Source: Geobacteraceae bacterium (GTDB lineage Bacteria; Desulfobacterota; Desulfuromonadia; Geobacterales; DSM-12255). From it: a stretch of 61,966 nucleotides of DNA. The translations under genes were made by a program, and so were the position numbers. The notes beneath the pieces are model-generated. The model had not been told where the DNA came from. It ran no database searches and saw only the letters and a list, made by a program, of their open reading frames with translations. Each line of letters opens with the position of its first letter. Within the stretch, counting starts at the first letter, position 1. The DNA lies in contig JACABD010000010.1 in assembly GCA_013377075.1 (NCBI GenBank), positions 7,477 to 69,442 on the forward strand. Direction: 5' to 3'. Shown here in pieces: positions 1 to 9,661 of this stretch.

Positions 1-167
1 TTGTCCCACGAAACCAGTATCACCTTATCCCTGACGGTCATGAGGGAAAAGAGCTTTGCCCCGGAATCGATTGCCTTGACTCTCCCTTTCAGAACCTCTG
101 CTGACGCAGTAGTTGACGCGGCAAGAACTATTGACATTAGTATGGCCGATGCAAGTAATCTGTTCAT
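1..167 (-). CDS. secreted or periplasmic protein of unknown function, 3' end cut by window
   Basis: This is the N-terminal 55 codons of a minus-strand gene whose remainder lies left of the window. The start ATG at 167 has a clear GGAGGGGC ribosome binding site. The protein opens with a classic signal peptide: MNR, a hydrophobic run of about 15 residues, then an ASA cleavage site near residue 23. The mature part begins EVLKGRVKAIDSGAKLFSLM. The beta-rich start would fit a small periplasmic domain, but too little is present to assign a family. A sigma70-like promoter lies at 191-218. An open frame on the opposite strand here starts with TTG without a ribosome binding site and is judged a shadow. 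Confidence 0.7.
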   Translation of the reverse strand, partial: MNRLLASAILMSIVLAASTTASAEVLKGRVKAIDSGAKLFSLMTVRDKVILVSWD

Positions 168-190
168 TTTCGCCCCTCCAGGTTCCGTAG

Positions 191-218
191 ACTATATCAT
201 AGAGACGCCTAAAAACAA
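191..218 (-). promoter_or_regulatory. sigma70-like promoter for the partial secreted protein gene
   Basis: On the minus strand TTGTTT (213-218) and TATAGT (191-196) are separated by 16 bp. Transcription would start just before the ATG at 167. This is a by-eye match with no experimental support. Confidence 0.4.
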
Positions 219-259
219 TCAGAAGTGGAGCGCACAATGGTGTCACCACCTTTGCGCTC

Positions 260-287
260 TTGCATCTCTACTGTTTTTTGGTAATGT
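260..287 (+). promoter_or_regulatory. candidate sigma70 promoter for the phosphohexomutase gene
   Basis: TTGCAT (260-265) and TAATGT (282-287) are separated by 16 bp, about 30 bp upstream of the ATG at 320. It lies divergent from the promoter at 191-218. Both boxes are imperfect. Confidence 0.3.
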
Positions 288-319
288 GTAAAGGTTCACA
301 ATATTAATATGGAGGTTTT

Positions 320-1738
320 ATGGCACGCATCACTTTCGGAACGTCAGGCTGGCGAGGGATCCTTTGTGAAGACTTTATTTTTGACAACGTAAAGGTCGTG
401 ACCCAGGCCATTGCCGACCATCTCATTGCCGCAGGCGAGAAAGGGGGGGTAGTAATCGGCTATGATCCCCGCTTCATGGGTGATGCCTTTGCCAGAGAGT
501 CTGCCAGGGTCCTTTCCGCTGCCGGGCTTAAATGCTACCTCTGCAACCGCGATACACCAACTCCGGTTATTGCTTTCGAGATCCTCAGACGCAAGGCTTC
601 CGGCGGCATCAACTTTACTGCCAGCCATAATCCACCCGAGTATAACGGCATAAAGTTCTCCCCCTCCTGGGGCGGACCGGCCCTGCCGGAGACGACCAAA
701 GATATTGAGAACCGCGCCAATGAGATGATGGGAGAGATCTGCTACCGCGAGCTGACACTGGAGCAGGCAGCACAAAAAGGGCTGCTCGAAATGATCGATC
801 CCAAAGATGTCTATCTTGCCGATCTGGAAAAAAAGATAGACTTTGACGTTATCAAGAAAATCGGCGCCATAGCTGTCAACCCGCTTTACGGTGCTGCCCG
901 CGGTTATCTTGACACGCCGCTGATCTCAAGAGGCATTGACGTGCGCCTCATCAATCAACATCGGGATCCATTTTTCGGCGGATACCCACCGGAGCCAGCT
1001 GAAAAGTATATTCCTGATTTTATCTCCCTGATCAAGAGTGATCCGTCAATCAAGCTCGGCATAGCGACTGACGGTGATGCCGACCGCTTTGGCATCGTCG
1101 ATGGCGATGGCACTTACATTGAGCCGAACTACATTATTGCACTGCTGCTTGATTATCTGATCCGGGTAAGAAAGATGAGTGGCGGCGTTGCCCGCAGCGT
1201 CGCCACCTCGCACCTTGTCGATGCGGTTGCCAAACATCACGGGGTAGAACTGTTCGAGACACCGGTCGGCTTCAAATATATCGGTGAGCTGATCAGCCAG
1301 GACAAAATCATCATCGGTGGCGAAGAAAGCGCCGGACTATCCATTAAAGGGCATGTCCCTGAGAAAGACGGCATTCTCGCCTGCTTCCTTGTTGCAGAGA
1401 TGGTTGCCCGTGAAGGCAAGTCAGTCGGTCAACTTCTGGAGGATCTCTACGCAAGGGTCGGCCGCTATATTACAAAACGGGAGAACATAGCCCTTTCCGC
1501 TGAAATCGAAGCAGCCTTCCCGTCAAGGGTTGCTAATCTGCCAACGGAAATCGCCGGAAGCACAGTTGAAAATGTCATCCGTATTGATGGAACCAAGCTT
1601 GTTCTCACTGACGGCAGCTGGATGCTCTTCCGTAAATCCGGAACAGAGCCTGTGGTAAGGCTTTATGGCGAGGCTTCGTCTGCAGGGAGACTTGAAGAGG
1701 TGATGAAAGCGGGGCGAGAGTTTATCCTTAAGGGTTGA
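320..1738 (+). CDS. phosphoglucomutase/phosphomannomutase family protein
   Basis: This is an alpha-D-phosphohexomutase of 472 aa, a usual length. It interconverts hexose 1- and 6-phosphates in the cytoplasm. All four active-site loops are visible: the phosphoserine loop TASHNPPEYNG at about 100-110 (Ser102), the metal loop DGDADRFG at 251-258, the sugar-specificity loop GGEESAG, and the C-terminal phosphate-binding loop RKSGTEPVVRLYGEA. The start has the ribosome binding site GGAGG and a candidate promoter upstream. The gene stands alone and ends in a terminator shared with the convergent trxA. Glucose versus mannose preference cannot be decided from sequence alone. Unlike the degenerate mutase half at 26114-28627, this copy looks fully active. 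Confidence 0.93.
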   Translation: MARITFGTSGWRGILCEDFIFDNVKVVTQAIADHLIAAGEKGGVVIGYDPRFMGDAFARESARVLSAAGLKCYLCNRDTPTPVIAFEILRRKASGGINFTASHNPPEYNGIKFSPSWGGPALPETTKDIENRANEMMGEICYRELTLEQAAQKGLLEMIDPKDVYLADLEKKIDFDVIKKIGAIAVNPLYGAARGYLDTPLISRGIDVRLINQHRDPFFGGYPPEPAEKYIPDFISLIKSDPSIKLGIATDGDADRFGIVDGDGTYIEPNYIIALLLDYLIRVRKMSGGVARSVATSHLVDAVAKHHGVELFETPVGFKYIGELISQDKIIIGGEESAGLSIKGHVPEKDGILACFLVAEMVAREGKSVGQLLEDLYARVGRYITKRENIALSAEIEAAFPSRVANLPTEIAGSTVENVIRIDGTKLVLTDGSWMLFRKSGTEPVVRLYGEASSAGRLEEVMKAGREFILKG

Positions 1739-1755
1739 ACTGCTTCACTGCTGAC

Positions 1756-1793
1756 AAAAAAAGGGGGCTGCCAAAATGGTGCCCCCTTTTTTT
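1756..1793. terminator. bidirectional intrinsic terminator between the mutase gene and trxA
   Basis: A GGGGGC...GCCCCC hairpin with further GCCA/TGG pairing is flanked by a run of A on the left and a run of T on the right. It can therefore stop transcription from both converging genes. Confidence 0.85.
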
Positions 1794-1809
1794 ATTATCA
1801 AACCACTTG

Positions 1810-2139
1810 CTAGACTGCTTTCTTGATCAGCGCCTCAAGTTGGCTTTTTGGCACAGCACCGACAACCTGATCAACTACCTTTCCGTCCTTGAAGAGAATG
1901 ATGGTAGGAATCCCGCGAACTCCATATTTTGCCGGGGTTGACTGGCTGTCATCAACATTGACTTTGCCAACCTTCACCTTGCCTTCATACTCTGCCGCAA
2001 GGGCGTCGATTGTTGGAGCAATCGCCTTGCAGGGTGCACACCATGTTGCCCAGAAATCAACCAGAACGGGCTGGGATGAGTTGATCACCTCGGCCTCGAA
2101 GTTATTGTCGTCCAGGGTAAGAACCTTTTCACTTGCCAT
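1810..2139 (-). CDS. trxA: thioredoxin
   Basis: A 109-aa thioredoxin, full length for the family, acting as a cytoplasmic protein-disulfide reductant. The active site WCAPC gives Cys34 and Cys37. The cis-proline is in GIPTIILF and the buried Asp sits in LVDFWATW. The ATG at 2139 is preferred over the GTG two codons upstream, because AGGAG lies 8 nt before this ATG but only 2 nt before the GTG. The gene sits between two terminators, so it is probably monocistronic. Thioredoxin is the usual electron donor for APS reductase, such as the cysH product encoded at 34892-35587. That link is family knowledge and is not shown by proximity. Confidence 0.96.
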   Translation of the reverse strand: MASEKVLTLDDNNFEAEVINSSQPVLVDFWATWCAPCKAIAPTIDALAAEYEGKVKVGKVNVDDSQSTPAKYGVRGIPTIILFKDGKVVDQVVGAVPKSQLEALIKKAV

Positions 2140-2212
2140 TTTCACATCTCCTTTTCAGATCAGACAAAATCTGCAGTATTTGCGTTGTTGTTTCAAATAT
2201 AAACCTGTCGCT

Positions 2213-2239
2213 AAAAAAATCAAGCTGTCTGTGCAGCTT
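2213..2239 (-). terminator. intrinsic terminator overlapping the stop codon of the receiver-kinase gene
   Basis: On the minus strand an AAGCTG/CAGCTT stem with a 6-nt loop (2222-2239) is followed by GA and seven T. The TGA stop codon (2220-2222) lies at the base of the hairpin, so the last codons of the gene form part of the terminator. Confidence 0.75.
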
Positions 2240-3308
2240 TGAGGGGGAGCCAGATTGTTACCCTTGAACCTCTGCCAGGGGTGCTCGCTATATTAATACT
2301 CCCGCCGTGCATTCGGACAAAATCCCTGGCATAGAAGAGGCCAAGTCCAAATCCCCGTACCTGCCCGGTATTTTGAGGGTCTATCTGGTAAAACTTTTCA
2401 AAAATCTTCGGAATTTCGTCATGGGGGATTCCCGCTCCGGTATCCCTTACCTCTATGAAGACCCCTGAAGCGTCTGATCTGACAGAAATGGTGACTTCAC
2501 CCTCTTCGCCGGAAAATTTAAAGGCGTTATCAATAATCTGCTTTAAAGCAAAAGCAATCTTCTCCCGATCTATTTCAACAGCCGGAACCTCCGGCAAGTC
2601 AAGGATAGCCTCTACTGCCGGCTTAATGGCTATCTCACGGGACTCGGCAAGGATGGTGTGAATAATCCTTGTTATAGAGTATGGCTCACGCCTGAGAGCC
2701 TCACCTGTATCCATCATTCGGCTGAAAACGAGCAGGTCACCGACAAGCCTCTCAAGATAAGACGACTCATCTGAAATCATTTTTACATGAACCTTGAAAT
2801 CGGGATCATCCAGAGAGAACACCCCGGATGTAAGGTTCTGCATAAAAAGTGAGATCGAGGTAAGTGGCGTCCTGAACTTATGGGAAATTATGGAAAGAAA
2901 ATTCGACTTCAAGCGGTCAAGAGATTTGAGAGAAGCGATCTCCTCCTTGAGGGCTTTCTTTACCAGAGCCTTGTCTACTGCGGTTTTAAGCTGAAGCAGA
3001 TTCAACGGTTTTGCAATAAAGTCGTCGGCATCGGCCTTGAGGGCGTTGAGGATGACATCCTTTTCAGCAAACCCGGTCATCACTATGACCACGATGGTCG
3101 GCTCTTTCTCCTTTATCCGTTTCAAGAGCTCGATCCCATCCATACCAGGCATCATGACATCGGTAAGGACGACATCAATCCCCCCCTTTTCGAAATGAGC
3201 AAGTGCATCCTTGCCGTTACCGGCCTGAACAACATGATACCCTTTCAGGGCCCGTGAGCAGAGATCACGGATAACAGCCTCATCATCAACGATCAGGATG
3301 GTTTTCAT
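2220..3308 (-). CDS. hybrid response regulator receiver / sensor histidine kinase
   Basis: A 362-aa soluble two-component protein with its receiver first. Residues 1-115 are a CheY-like receiver (acidic DDE at 8-10, phospho-acceptor Asp50, Lys100). A short coiled segment follows, then a HisKA domain with His143 in SHKFRTPL and a HATPase_c domain with the N-box DNAFKFS, DTGAGIP and GLGLFYARDF. The residue after the phospho-acceptor His is Lys where kinases usually have Glu. There is no membrane segment, so it likely takes phosphate or an interaction from another protein. The ATG at 3308 has AGGAG 6 nt upstream. The longer open frame starting at 3359 lacks a ribosome binding site. It follows alaS in the same direction. 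Confidence 0.88.
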   Translation of the reverse strand: MKTILIVDDEAVIRDLCSRALKGYHVVQAGNGKDALAHFEKGGIDVVLTDVMMPGMDGIELLKRIKEKEPTIVVIVMTGFAEKDVILNALKADADDFIAKPLNLLQLKTAVDKALVKKALKEEIASLKSLDRLKSNFLSIISHKFRTPLTSISLFMQNLTSGVFSLDDPDFKVHVKMISDESSYLERLVGDLLVFSRMMDTGEALRREPYSITRIIHTILAESREIAIKPAVEAILDLPEVPAVEIDREKIAFALKQIIDNAFKFSGEEGEVTISVRSDASGVFIEVRDTGAGIPHDEIPKIFEKFYQIDPQNTGQVRGFGLGLFYARDFVRMHGGSINIASTPGRGSRVTIWLPLKAAQTA

Positions 3309-3377
3309 CTGAATCTCCTGACGAAGCTCAACTACATTTTTTTGGGATAATCCGGGCATTTAGGTCTTTTCCATGTT

Positions 3378-6008
3378 TTAGACGATGAGTGAATAGAGCT
3401 TCTCTACGGCCTCTGTCAGCTTTTCCGGCTGGCTTCCGCCTGCCTGCGCCATCTCTGGCTTGCCACCGCCACTGCCGCCGACTATAGGCGCCATCTGCCT
3501 GATCAGATCACCCGCCTTGAAGCGGGAGGTCAAATCGCTACTTACTGTAACCAGCAGGGTTGCCTTGCCGCCGATATTCGCGCCTAGAGCAAGAATGCCG
3601 CTGCCGAGTCGATCTTTGAGAGAGTCGGCAAGGTCACGCAGCTTCTTGACATCATCAACCAGAACTTCTGCAGCAAGCGCTTTTATACCGGCAATTTCCC
3701 GCACATTCGCGAGAAGGTCAGCCGATTTTCCGGCATTAAGTTGTGCCTGAAGTGTCTCGACCTCTCTTTGCAGCTCCTTCTGACGGGCTATCAGCCGCTC
3801 AACCCTGTCCAGTATACCGCCACCTTCTGCTTTGACAAGTGCCGCAACCTTGCTCTGTTCAATTTCCAGGTCCTGAACAAAACCGACCGCTCCGGCACCG
3901 GTAACAGCCTCAATACGCCGTACACCCGCAGCTATCCCTGCTTCACTGACCAGCTTAAAGAAGCCGATATCTCCGGCAGCGGAAACATGGGTGCCGCCGC
4001 AAAGCTCCATACTGACATCGCCGACCCTGACCACCCTGACACTGTCGCCATATTTTTCACCGAAGAGTGCTGTTGCTCCGCTTGAAATCGCCTCTGTCGC
4101 TGCCATCTCCCGGGAATCAACGACGCTGTTCATCATGATAAATCCGTTTACAATCTGCTCAACCTGCCTGATCTCCTCTGTAGTCATTGCCGAGAAGTGG
4201 GTAAAGTCGAAGCGAAGCCGCTCCGGTTCCACAAGTGAACCCGCCTGCTTTACATGTTCTCCAAGAATCTGGCGAAGGGCCGATTGCAGCAGGTGGGTTG
4301 CCGTATGATTTCTTGCTGTGGCCCCCCTCTGTGTCAGATCGACTTTGAGGTCAATGGCTTCTCCGCATTTTATGGTGCCGTTTTCAACAACAGCCCGGTG
4401 GATGACAAGGTCAGTGAAAGGCCTGAGCGTGTCAATGACCTTGAGATGGGCACTTCCGGTCGAGACAGTCCCGATATCGCCGGACTGCCCACCTGACGCG
4501 CCGTAAAACGGGGTCGAATCGGCAATCAGGTCAACCGTATCGCCGACTGTCGCCTCCTCAACCAGCGCCCCTTTGGCGATGAGAGTCCGCACAACCGAAT
4601 AGCCGGCAAGATGATTGTACCCGGTAAATTCACTCCGTATGCCGTCACTGTGAAGCTGCTTGTAAATATCCGCGATTCCTGCCTCACCGGATCCTTTCCA
4701 GTGCTCACGCGCCTGGGCACGTTGCTTCTCCATGCAGATCTCGAAACCGGGCTCATCAACGGTCATCCCTTCTGCGGCCATAATATCCGCAGTCAGATCA
4801 ACCGGGAAACCGAAGGTATCGTAAAGGCGAAAGACTGCATCCCCGCAAAGCTGCCTGCTACCGCTTGCTTTTAGTGCTGCAATCTCTTCGTTAAGAATTG
4901 CAAGCCCCCTGTCGAGGGTCTCATTAAAGCGCTCCTCTTCGGCGAGGATAACCTTTTTCACATACTCTTCACGTTCGAGCAGTTCAGGAAATGCCTCGGC
5001 CATGATCGAATTGACCGCATCAACAGCCCTGAACAGCATCGGCTCTGCAAAGCCGAGCATCTTGGCATGACGGGCGGCACGGCGCATGATACGCCGCAGC
5101 ACATAGCCGCGCCCTTCGTTGGAGGGCAATACGCCATCACAGATCAGGAAAGTTACCGCGCGGGAGTGATCGGCAATTACCCGCATGGAGACATCATCTT
5201 TTTCATCATCCCCGTATTTCTTGCCGGAAAGTTTGGCAACATACTGAATTATCCCCTGGAGGAGGTCGGTATCATAGTTGGTAGTTTTCCCCTGCATGAC
5301 CGTGCAGATCCGCTCCAGGCCCATCCCTGTGTCAACAGCAGGCTTTGGCAGCGGATGGAGAACGCCGTCAGCAGTCCTGTTGAACTGCATGAAGACGTTA
5401 TTCCAGATCTCCATGTAGCGGTCACAGTCGCATCCTACCGCACAGTCGGCCTCACCACAGCCGGTTCCGGGGCCGTTGTCCCAGAATATCTCGCTGCATG
5501 GACCGCAAGGGCCGGTATCACCCATGGACCAGAAGTTATCCTTCTCGCCAAAGCGGTAGATCCGCTCGCGCGGAACCCCCTCCTGCTGATTCCAGATATC
5601 CGCTGCCTCGTCGTCATCGGTATAAACGGTTACGTAGAGCCTCTCTTTATCCAACTTAAGCTCTTCGGTAAGAAAGCGCCATGCAAAGGCTATGGCCTCT
5701 TTTTTGAAATAGTCGCCAAAAGAGAAATTGCCGAGCATCTCGAAAAAGGTGTGGTGACGTGCGGTTCTGCCGACATTCTCCAGATCGTTATGCTTTCCCC
5801 CGGCACGTACACACTTTTGTGAACTGACGGCACGAACATAATCACGCTTCTCCATGCCAAGAAAACAGTCCTTGAACTGGTTCATCCCTGCATTGGTAAA
5901 GAGCAGCGTCGGGTCGTTATGGGGCACCAGACCTGAACTGGCAACCACCGTATGTCCGTTCTGCTCGAAATAACCCAGAAATCTGGCCCTAAGCTCTTTG
6001 CCCGTCAT
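3378..6008 (-). CDS. alaS: alanyl-tRNA synthetase
   Basis: An 876-aa class II synthetase, full length, charging tRNA-Ala in the cytoplasm. The N-terminal catalytic part shows [18 protein letters not shown] (motif 2 area). The editing domain has [12 protein letters not shown] and the CGGTH metal-binding motif. A C-Ala region with [15 protein letters not shown] closes the protein. The ATG overlaps the recX stop codon as ATGA, with AGGAG 8 nt upstream, so the two genes are translationally coupled. The recA-pilT-recX-alaS order is typical of Geobacter-like chromosomes; recX-alaS adjacency is widespread in proteobacteria. Confidence 0.98.
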   Translation of the reverse strand: MTGKELRARFLGYFEQNGHTVVASSGLVPHNDPTLLFTNAGMNQFKDCFLGMEKRDYVRAVSSQKCVRAGGKHNDLENVGRTARHHTFFEMLGNFSFGDYFKKEAIAFAWRFLTEELKLDKERLYVTVYTDDDEAADIWNQQEGVPRERIYRFGEKDNFWSMGDTGPCGPCSEIFWDNGPGTGCGEADCAVGCDCDRYMEIWNNVFMQFNRTADGVLHPLPKPAVDTGMGLERICTVMQGKTTNYDTDLLQGIIQYVAKLSGKKYGDDEKDDVSMRVIADHSRAVTFLICDGVLPSNEGRGYVLRRIMRRAARHAKMLGFAEPMLFRAVDAVNSIMAEAFPELLEREEYVKKVILAEEERFNETLDRGLAILNEEIAALKASGSRQLCGDAVFRLYDTFGFPVDLTADIMAAEGMTVDEPGFEICMEKQRAQAREHWKGSGEAGIADIYKQLHSDGIRSEFTGYNHLAGYSVVRTLIAKGALVEEATVGDTVDLIADSTPFYGASGGQSGDIGTVSTGSAHLKVIDTLRPFTDLVIHRAVVENGTIKCGEAIDLKVDLTQRGATARNHTATHLLQSALRQILGEHVKQAGSLVEPERLRFDFTHFSAMTTEEIRQVEQIVNGFIMMNSVVDSREMAATEAISSGATALFGEKYGDSVRVVRVGDVSMELCGGTHVSAAGDIGFFKLVSEAGIAAGVRRIEAVTGAGAVGFVQDLEIEQSKVAALVKAEGGGILDRVERLIARQKELQREVETLQAQLNAGKSADLLANVREIAGIKALAAEVLVDDVKKLRDLADSLKDRLGSGILALGANIGGKATLLVTVSSDLTSRFKAGDLIRQMAPIVGGSGGGKPEMAQAGGSQPEKLTEAVEKLYSLIV

Positions 6009-6496
6009 CTGTCAAACTCCTTGTCCTTATTTGTAAAATAGCTGGTGATCGAATGAAGCGAGAATCCGCGACGCTGAAGGTATGAGTAAACTCTCTGTTT
6101 CTCTTTCAGGGGTGCGCTTGAAGGATCAAATGCGGAAAATCGTCTGGAAACTATGGCTGCTAGGGAGTCATACTCCGGATACTCGGATGCTGCATTTTCA
6201 ATGGCCTGCGAAGCGATCTCGCGGGAAATCCCCTTTCGTGAAAGCTCCTGCAAAATCCTTATGCCGTAGCCCCGGCCGCTCCTGATTGCATACTCAGTCC
6301 ATCTCTGGGCAAAGCGCCGGTCATCAAGATAACCTTCATGTGCAAGCTTTTGGATGGCTTCGTCTATACCTTCTGAAGAATACCCCTTGGCAGAAAGTTT
6401 ACGCCCGAGTTCGTCTGAAGAGTGATCACGCCTGGCCAGCAGCGAGACTGCCCGCAGATAGATTTCGGAAGCAGTGCTGCTCTTAGAACCTTTCAA
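6005..6496 (-). CDS. recX: regulatory protein RecX
   Basis: RecX binds RecA filaments and inhibits or modulates RecA. The protein is about 163 aa when started at the TTG at 6496, a normal RecX length. Conserved segments include [20 protein letters not shown] and [12 protein letters not shown], followed by helical repeats. A longer in-frame extension to 6646 runs antisense to nothing but lies inside pilT in another frame, and its arginine-rich residues do not look like RecX, so I excluded it. The TTG start is uncertain because no strong ribosome binding site precedes it. The start overlaps the pilT end by 14 nt and the stop overlaps alaS by 4 nt, so coupling is likely. Confidence 0.85.
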   Translation of the reverse strand: MKGSKSSTASEIYLRAVSLLARRDHSSDELGRKLSAKGYSSEGIDEAIQKLAHEGYLDDRRFAQRWTEYAIRSGRGYGIRILQELSRKGISREIASQAIENAASEYPEYDSLAAIVSRRFSAFDPSSAPLKEKQRVYSYLQRRGFSLHSITSYFTNKDKEFDR

Positions 6497-7649
6497 TGTC
6501 CGGATTTGCGCCCGACGGCGCTTCCTCAGTCTCACCTTCTGTGGTCGCAGTAAACTGATCCCATGAGCTGTTTGATGTCGATGAAATCCCTGAAATCTTG
6601 AGCGCAAAGTCGTCAGGATTGGTCGACTGCCGCAGTGCCTCTTCATAGCTGATGAGCTTGTTTGTATAAAGCTGCATCAGTGACTGGTCAAACGTCTGCA
6701 TCCCGTAGGTTGTATAACCTTGTGTAATTGCGTCCGGTATCTGCTTTGTCTTTTCCTTGTCATCAATGCACTCTCTAATTCTGGCGGTACCAATCATTAC
6801 CTCAACCGCAGGGACACGCCCCTTGCCATCTATTTTCGGAACCAGCCTCTGGGAAACAACCCCCTTAATGACAGAAGAGAGCTGCATCCTCACCTGCCTC
6901 TGATGGTATGGCGGGAAGACGGAGATGATCCGGTTAATGGTTTCAGCGGCATCAAGTGTATGCAGGGTTGACATGACAAGGTGTCCGGTCTCTGCCGCTG
7001 TAACTGCCGTTTCTATGGTCTCAAGATCGCGCATCTCGCCAACCAGGATTACGTCCGGGTCCTGACGTAGCGCCCCTTTGAGAGCAGCCGAGAATGATAG
7101 CGTATCAAAACCTACCTCTCTCTGGCTGAGGATGCTCTTCTTATCCCTGTGGAGGAATTCCACCGGATCTTCAACAGTAATGATATTGCTGGTGCGGTTC
7201 TCGTTGATATAGTCGATCATTGCCGCAAGAGTGGATGACTTGCCGCTTCCGGTTGTCCCGGTAACAAGAATCAGCCCCCTCTCTTCCATTGCAATCTTCT
7301 TCAGCACCGGTGGGAGATTAAGCGATTCAAGGCTGGGGATATTAAAAGAGATTGCCCGAAAGACAATGGCAACGCTGCCGCGCTGATGATAGGCACTTAC
7401 CCTGAAGCGGCATACACCGGGGACACCGTAGGAGAGATCGACTTCATAGTTGCTGTCGAACTGTTCCCTTTGGCGCTGATTCATCATCGAATGTGCCATC
7501 TCCATGACTGTATCGCTGGAGAGCCGGTGACTGTTGGGAATCGGTCGCAATTTGCCATCTATCCTGACAACAGGGGGGAGACCGGTTTTGATGTGAATAT
7601 CCGAGGCTCTGGCTTTTACCGCGATGGTCAGTATTTCGTTGAGATCCAT
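6483..7649 (-). CDS. pilT: type IV pilus retraction ATPase PilT
   Basis: A 388-aa PilT-type secretion ATPase, which powers type IV pilus depolymerisation at the inner membrane. The N-terminal PAS-like domain covers about 1-110. Walker A is GTTGSGKSST (131-140), followed by the Asp box with VEDPVEF, Walker B DVILVGEMRD, and the His box STLHTLDAAETI. A 40-residue Ser/Thr/Glu-rich tail after the core is longer than in Escherichia-type PilT. The start has AAGGAG 6 nt upstream, overlapping the recA stop. Geobacter genomes carry several PilT paralogs, so which one this is cannot be told from the window. Confidence 0.93.
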   Translation of the reverse strand: MDLNEILTIAVKARASDIHIKTGLPPVVRIDGKLRPIPNSHRLSSDTVMEMAHSMMNQRQREQFDSNYEVDLSYGVPGVCRFRVSAYHQRGSVAIVFRAISFNIPSLESLNLPPVLKKIAMEERGLILVTGTTGSGKSSTLAAMIDYINENRTSNIITVEDPVEFLHRDKKSILSQREVGFDTLSFSAALKGALRQDPDVILVGEMRDLETIETAVTAAETGHLVMSTLHTLDAAETINRIISVFPPYHQRQVRMQLSSVIKGVVSQRLVPKIDGKGRVPAVEVMIGTARIRECIDDKEKTKQIPDAITQGYTTYGMQTFDQSLMQLYTNKLISYEEALRQSTNPDDFALKISGISSTSNSSWDQFTATTEGETEEAPSGANPDIERF

Positions 7650-7652
7650 CTG

Positions 7653-8663
7653 CTACTCCTTGGCAGCTACGGCTCCCGGCAGACCTAGGGAGGCAAGAAG
7701 CTTTTCCCTGATCTCGGCGCACATTGCAGGCTGATCTTTCAGGTAGATTCGGGTATTCTCTCTCCCCTGGCCGATTCTGTCCTTGCCGTAGGAGTACCAG
7801 GCACCACTCTTGTCCACTATCCCCTTCTCAACTGCCATATCGAGAAGATCACCCTCTTTCGAGATCCCTTCGCCGTAGAGTATATCAAATTCGACCTCCT
7901 TGAACGGAGGGGCCACCTTGTTCTTCACCACCTTGACCTTGGTACGGGAACCGATAACATCGGTCCCCTGTTTCAGGGTCGCAATTTTCCTGATGTCCAT
8001 TCTTACAGAAGCGTAGAATTTAAGGGCGTTGCCCCCTGTGGTGGTTTCCGGATTGCCGAACATGACCCCGATTTTCATCCTGATCTGGTTGATGAAAATA
8101 ACGCAGCAGTTGGATTTGGAGATAATGCCGGTGAGTTTCCTCAGGGCCTGGGACATGAGCCGTGCCTGAAGCCCCATATGGGAATCCCCCATATCACCCT
8201 CGATCTCTGCCTTTGGCACAAGCGCCGCAACCGAGTCAACTACGAGAATATCTATGGCGCCGCTTCTGACAAGGGTCTCTGTGATTTCGAGCGCCTGTTC
8301 GCCAGTATCCGGCTGGGAGACGAGAAGATCGTCGGTCTTGACGCCGAGCTTTCTGGCGTAACCGATATCCAGAGCATGCTCAGCATCAACAAAAGCTGCG
8401 ATGCCGCCAAGCTTCTGGGCTTCGGAGATAATATGAAGTGCAAGAGTGGTTTTTCCGGATGACTCCGGGCCAAATATCTCAATCACCCGGCCGCGCGGGA
8501 CTCCGCCAACGCCAAGGGCAACATCAAGAGAAAGGGCTCCTGTAGGAATTGCAGGAACATCAGGGAGTGGCTGATCGTTGCCAAGCCGCATGATCGAACC
8601 TTTACCAAATTGCTTCTCTATCTGGCTGACCGCCAGTTCAATCGCCTTTTCTCTCTCCTGCAT
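7653..8663 (-). CDS. recA: recombinase RecA
   Basis: A 336-aa RecA, full length, for homologous recombination and SOS co-protease activity. Walker A is [10 protein letters not shown] (65-74), and the DNA-binding loop region reads [23 protein letters not shown] in part. The ATG has AGGAG 8 nt upstream. Downstream genes pilT, recX and alaS follow with tiny gaps or overlaps. A sigma70-like promoter lies at 8704-8732, and I saw no obvious LexA box in the short upstream gap. Confidence 0.98.
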   Translation of the reverse strand: MQEREKAIELAVSQIEKQFGKGSIMRLGNDQPLPDVPAIPTGALSLDVALGVGGVPRGRVIEIFGPESSGKTTLALHIISEAQKLGGIAAFVDAEHALDIGYARKLGVKTDDLLVSQPDTGEQALEITETLVRSGAIDILVVDSVAALVPKAEIEGDMGDSHMGLQARLMSQALRKLTGIISKSNCCVIFINQIRMKIGVMFGNPETTTGGNALKFYASVRMDIRKIATLKQGTDVIGSRTKVKVVKNKVAPPFKEVEFDILYGEGISKEGDLLDMAVEKGIVDKSGAWYSYGKDRIGQGRENTRIYLKDQPAMCAEIREKLLASLGLPGAVAAKE

Positions 8664-8703
8664 GGGTAAGTCTCCTCGGTTGATATTTCAATTGTTTGCA
8701 AAG

Positions 8704-8732
8704 TTTTAACACAGTTTTATAAAGCTTTTCAA
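8704..8732 (-). promoter_or_regulatory. candidate promoter upstream of recA
   Basis: On the minus strand TTGAAA (8727-8732) and TTAAAA (8704-8709) are separated by 17 bp, in the 78-bp gap between the pncC-like gene and recA. This would give recA its own promoter in addition to read-through. Confidence 0.4.
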
Positions 8733-8741
8733 GCTATTCCC

Positions 8742-9215
8742 TTAAGGCAAAAGAGTGCCTGAAAGAAGTTCCAGTGCGGCTTCCGACGTTGCCTCTCTTA
8801 TGGCATCCCGATCCCCGTTAAAGAGGTGTTGAAAGACGCTACAGCCGTCAGCTGATGCAATGGCAATGAATACCGTTCCGACCGGCTTTTCCGGTGTTCC
8901 GCCATCGGGTCCTGCTATCCCTGTTGTCGCAATGCCAAGATCGCTGCCGGAGAGTTTCCTGACCCCTTCTGCCATGGCAGATGCGACCTCACTGCTGACC
9001 GCCCCGTGCGTCTCCAGCAGCTCCAGCGGCACACCGAGAACCCTCTCCTTGGAACTGTTCGCATAGGTTACCGCTCCAAAGAGGAAATAGCCGGAGCTGC
9101 CGGGGATATCGGTAATCCGCTTGGCAATCAGACCGCCGCTGCACGACTCGGCTACAGAGAGAGTCAACCCTGAACCACGCAAAAGCGCTGCAATTTTCTG
9201 GTCGAGTGAGCTCAA
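8742..9215 (-). CDS. pncC: CinA C-terminal domain protein, nicotinamide-nucleotide amidase
   Basis: A 157-aa stand-alone CinA C-terminal domain (PncC family), which deamidates NMN to NaMN for pyridine-nucleotide recycling. Family signatures are TLSVAESCSGGLIAKRIT, the GAVTYAN block and GIAGPDGGTPEKPVGTV. The N-terminal MoaB-like half of full CinA is absent, as is common. The start is TTG at 9215, with GAGG upstream, overlapping the pgpA stop as TTGA. The gene next to recA is often cinA, which fits this order. Confidence 0.9.
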   Translation of the reverse strand: MSSLDQKIAALLRGSGLTLSVAESCSGGLIAKRITDIPGSSGYFLFGAVTYANSSKERVLGVPLELLETHGAVSSEVASAMAEGVRKLSGSDLGIATTGIAGPDGGTPEKPVGTVFIAIASADGCSVFQHLFNGDRDAIREATSEAALELLSGTLLP

Positions 9216-9661
9216 ACAAACCTCACAATGACAAGCAGGCAGAGCCAGGCATAGAGCCCGGCAGCGACATCATCCAGAACTACACCGTAACCATTTTTGA
9301 CTTTCTGATCGAACCATCTGGCCGGAGGTGGCTTGACTATATCGAAGAGGCGAAAGAGGAAGAATCCGGCAACCATGTAGCGCCAGTCATAGGGGATGGC
9401 GATCATGGTGACAAGATAGCCGACAACCTCATCAATAACAATCTTGCCGGAATCTTTTTCGTTGAACAAAACCTCTGCCTCTCCGGAAACCCAGCAGGCA
9501 AGGAAGAAAAAGGCGACCAGTGTCAGCAGATACATCGGCAAAGAAAGCCTGGCAAGCCAGATGTAGAAGGGGATTGCTGCCAGCGTACCTACGGTGCCGG
9601 ATGCAAAGGGGGAGTAGCCGCTCCCCCCCCAGGTTGCCAGCAGTTTTACGATAAAATTCAT
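9212..9661 (-). CDS. pgpA: phosphatidylglycerophosphatase A
   Basis: A 149-aa integral inner-membrane phosphatase that dephosphorylates phosphatidylglycerol phosphate. Conserved blocks are the N-terminal GYSPFASGTVGTLAAIP, the acidic DEVVGYLVTM and FRLFDIVKPPPARW, and a DDVAAGLYAW segment near the C-terminus, with three to four membrane helices between them. It overlaps larC upstream and the pncC-like gene downstream by 4 nt each, so the three are probably one transcript. Confidence 0.93.
   Translation of the reverse strand: MNFIVKLLATWGGSGYSPFASGTVGTLAAIPFYIWLARLSLPMYLLTLVAFFFLACWVSGEAEVLFNEKDSGKIVIDEVVGYLVTMIAIPYDWRYMVAGFFLFRLFDIVKPPPARWFDQKVKNGYGVVLDDVAAGLYAWLCLLVIVRFV

Noticed and set aside
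1-291. Plus-strand open frame from the window edge
   Set aside because: It starts with TTG lacking a ribosome binding site and lies opposite a clear signal-peptide gene with a good ribosome binding site and promoter.
5067-5822. Long plus-strand frame inside alaS
   Set aside because: It lies fully antisense to a highly conserved synthetase domain; its translation has no family pattern and its openness follows from alaS codon use.
6497-6646. N-terminal extension of RecX
   Set aside because: It lies inside pilT in another frame, is Arg/His-rich and not RecX-like. The shorter TTG start gives the normal family length.
8664-8741. LexA/SOS box upstream of recA
   Set aside because: I looked for a GGTT...AACC-type palindrome in the short gap and saw none convincing.
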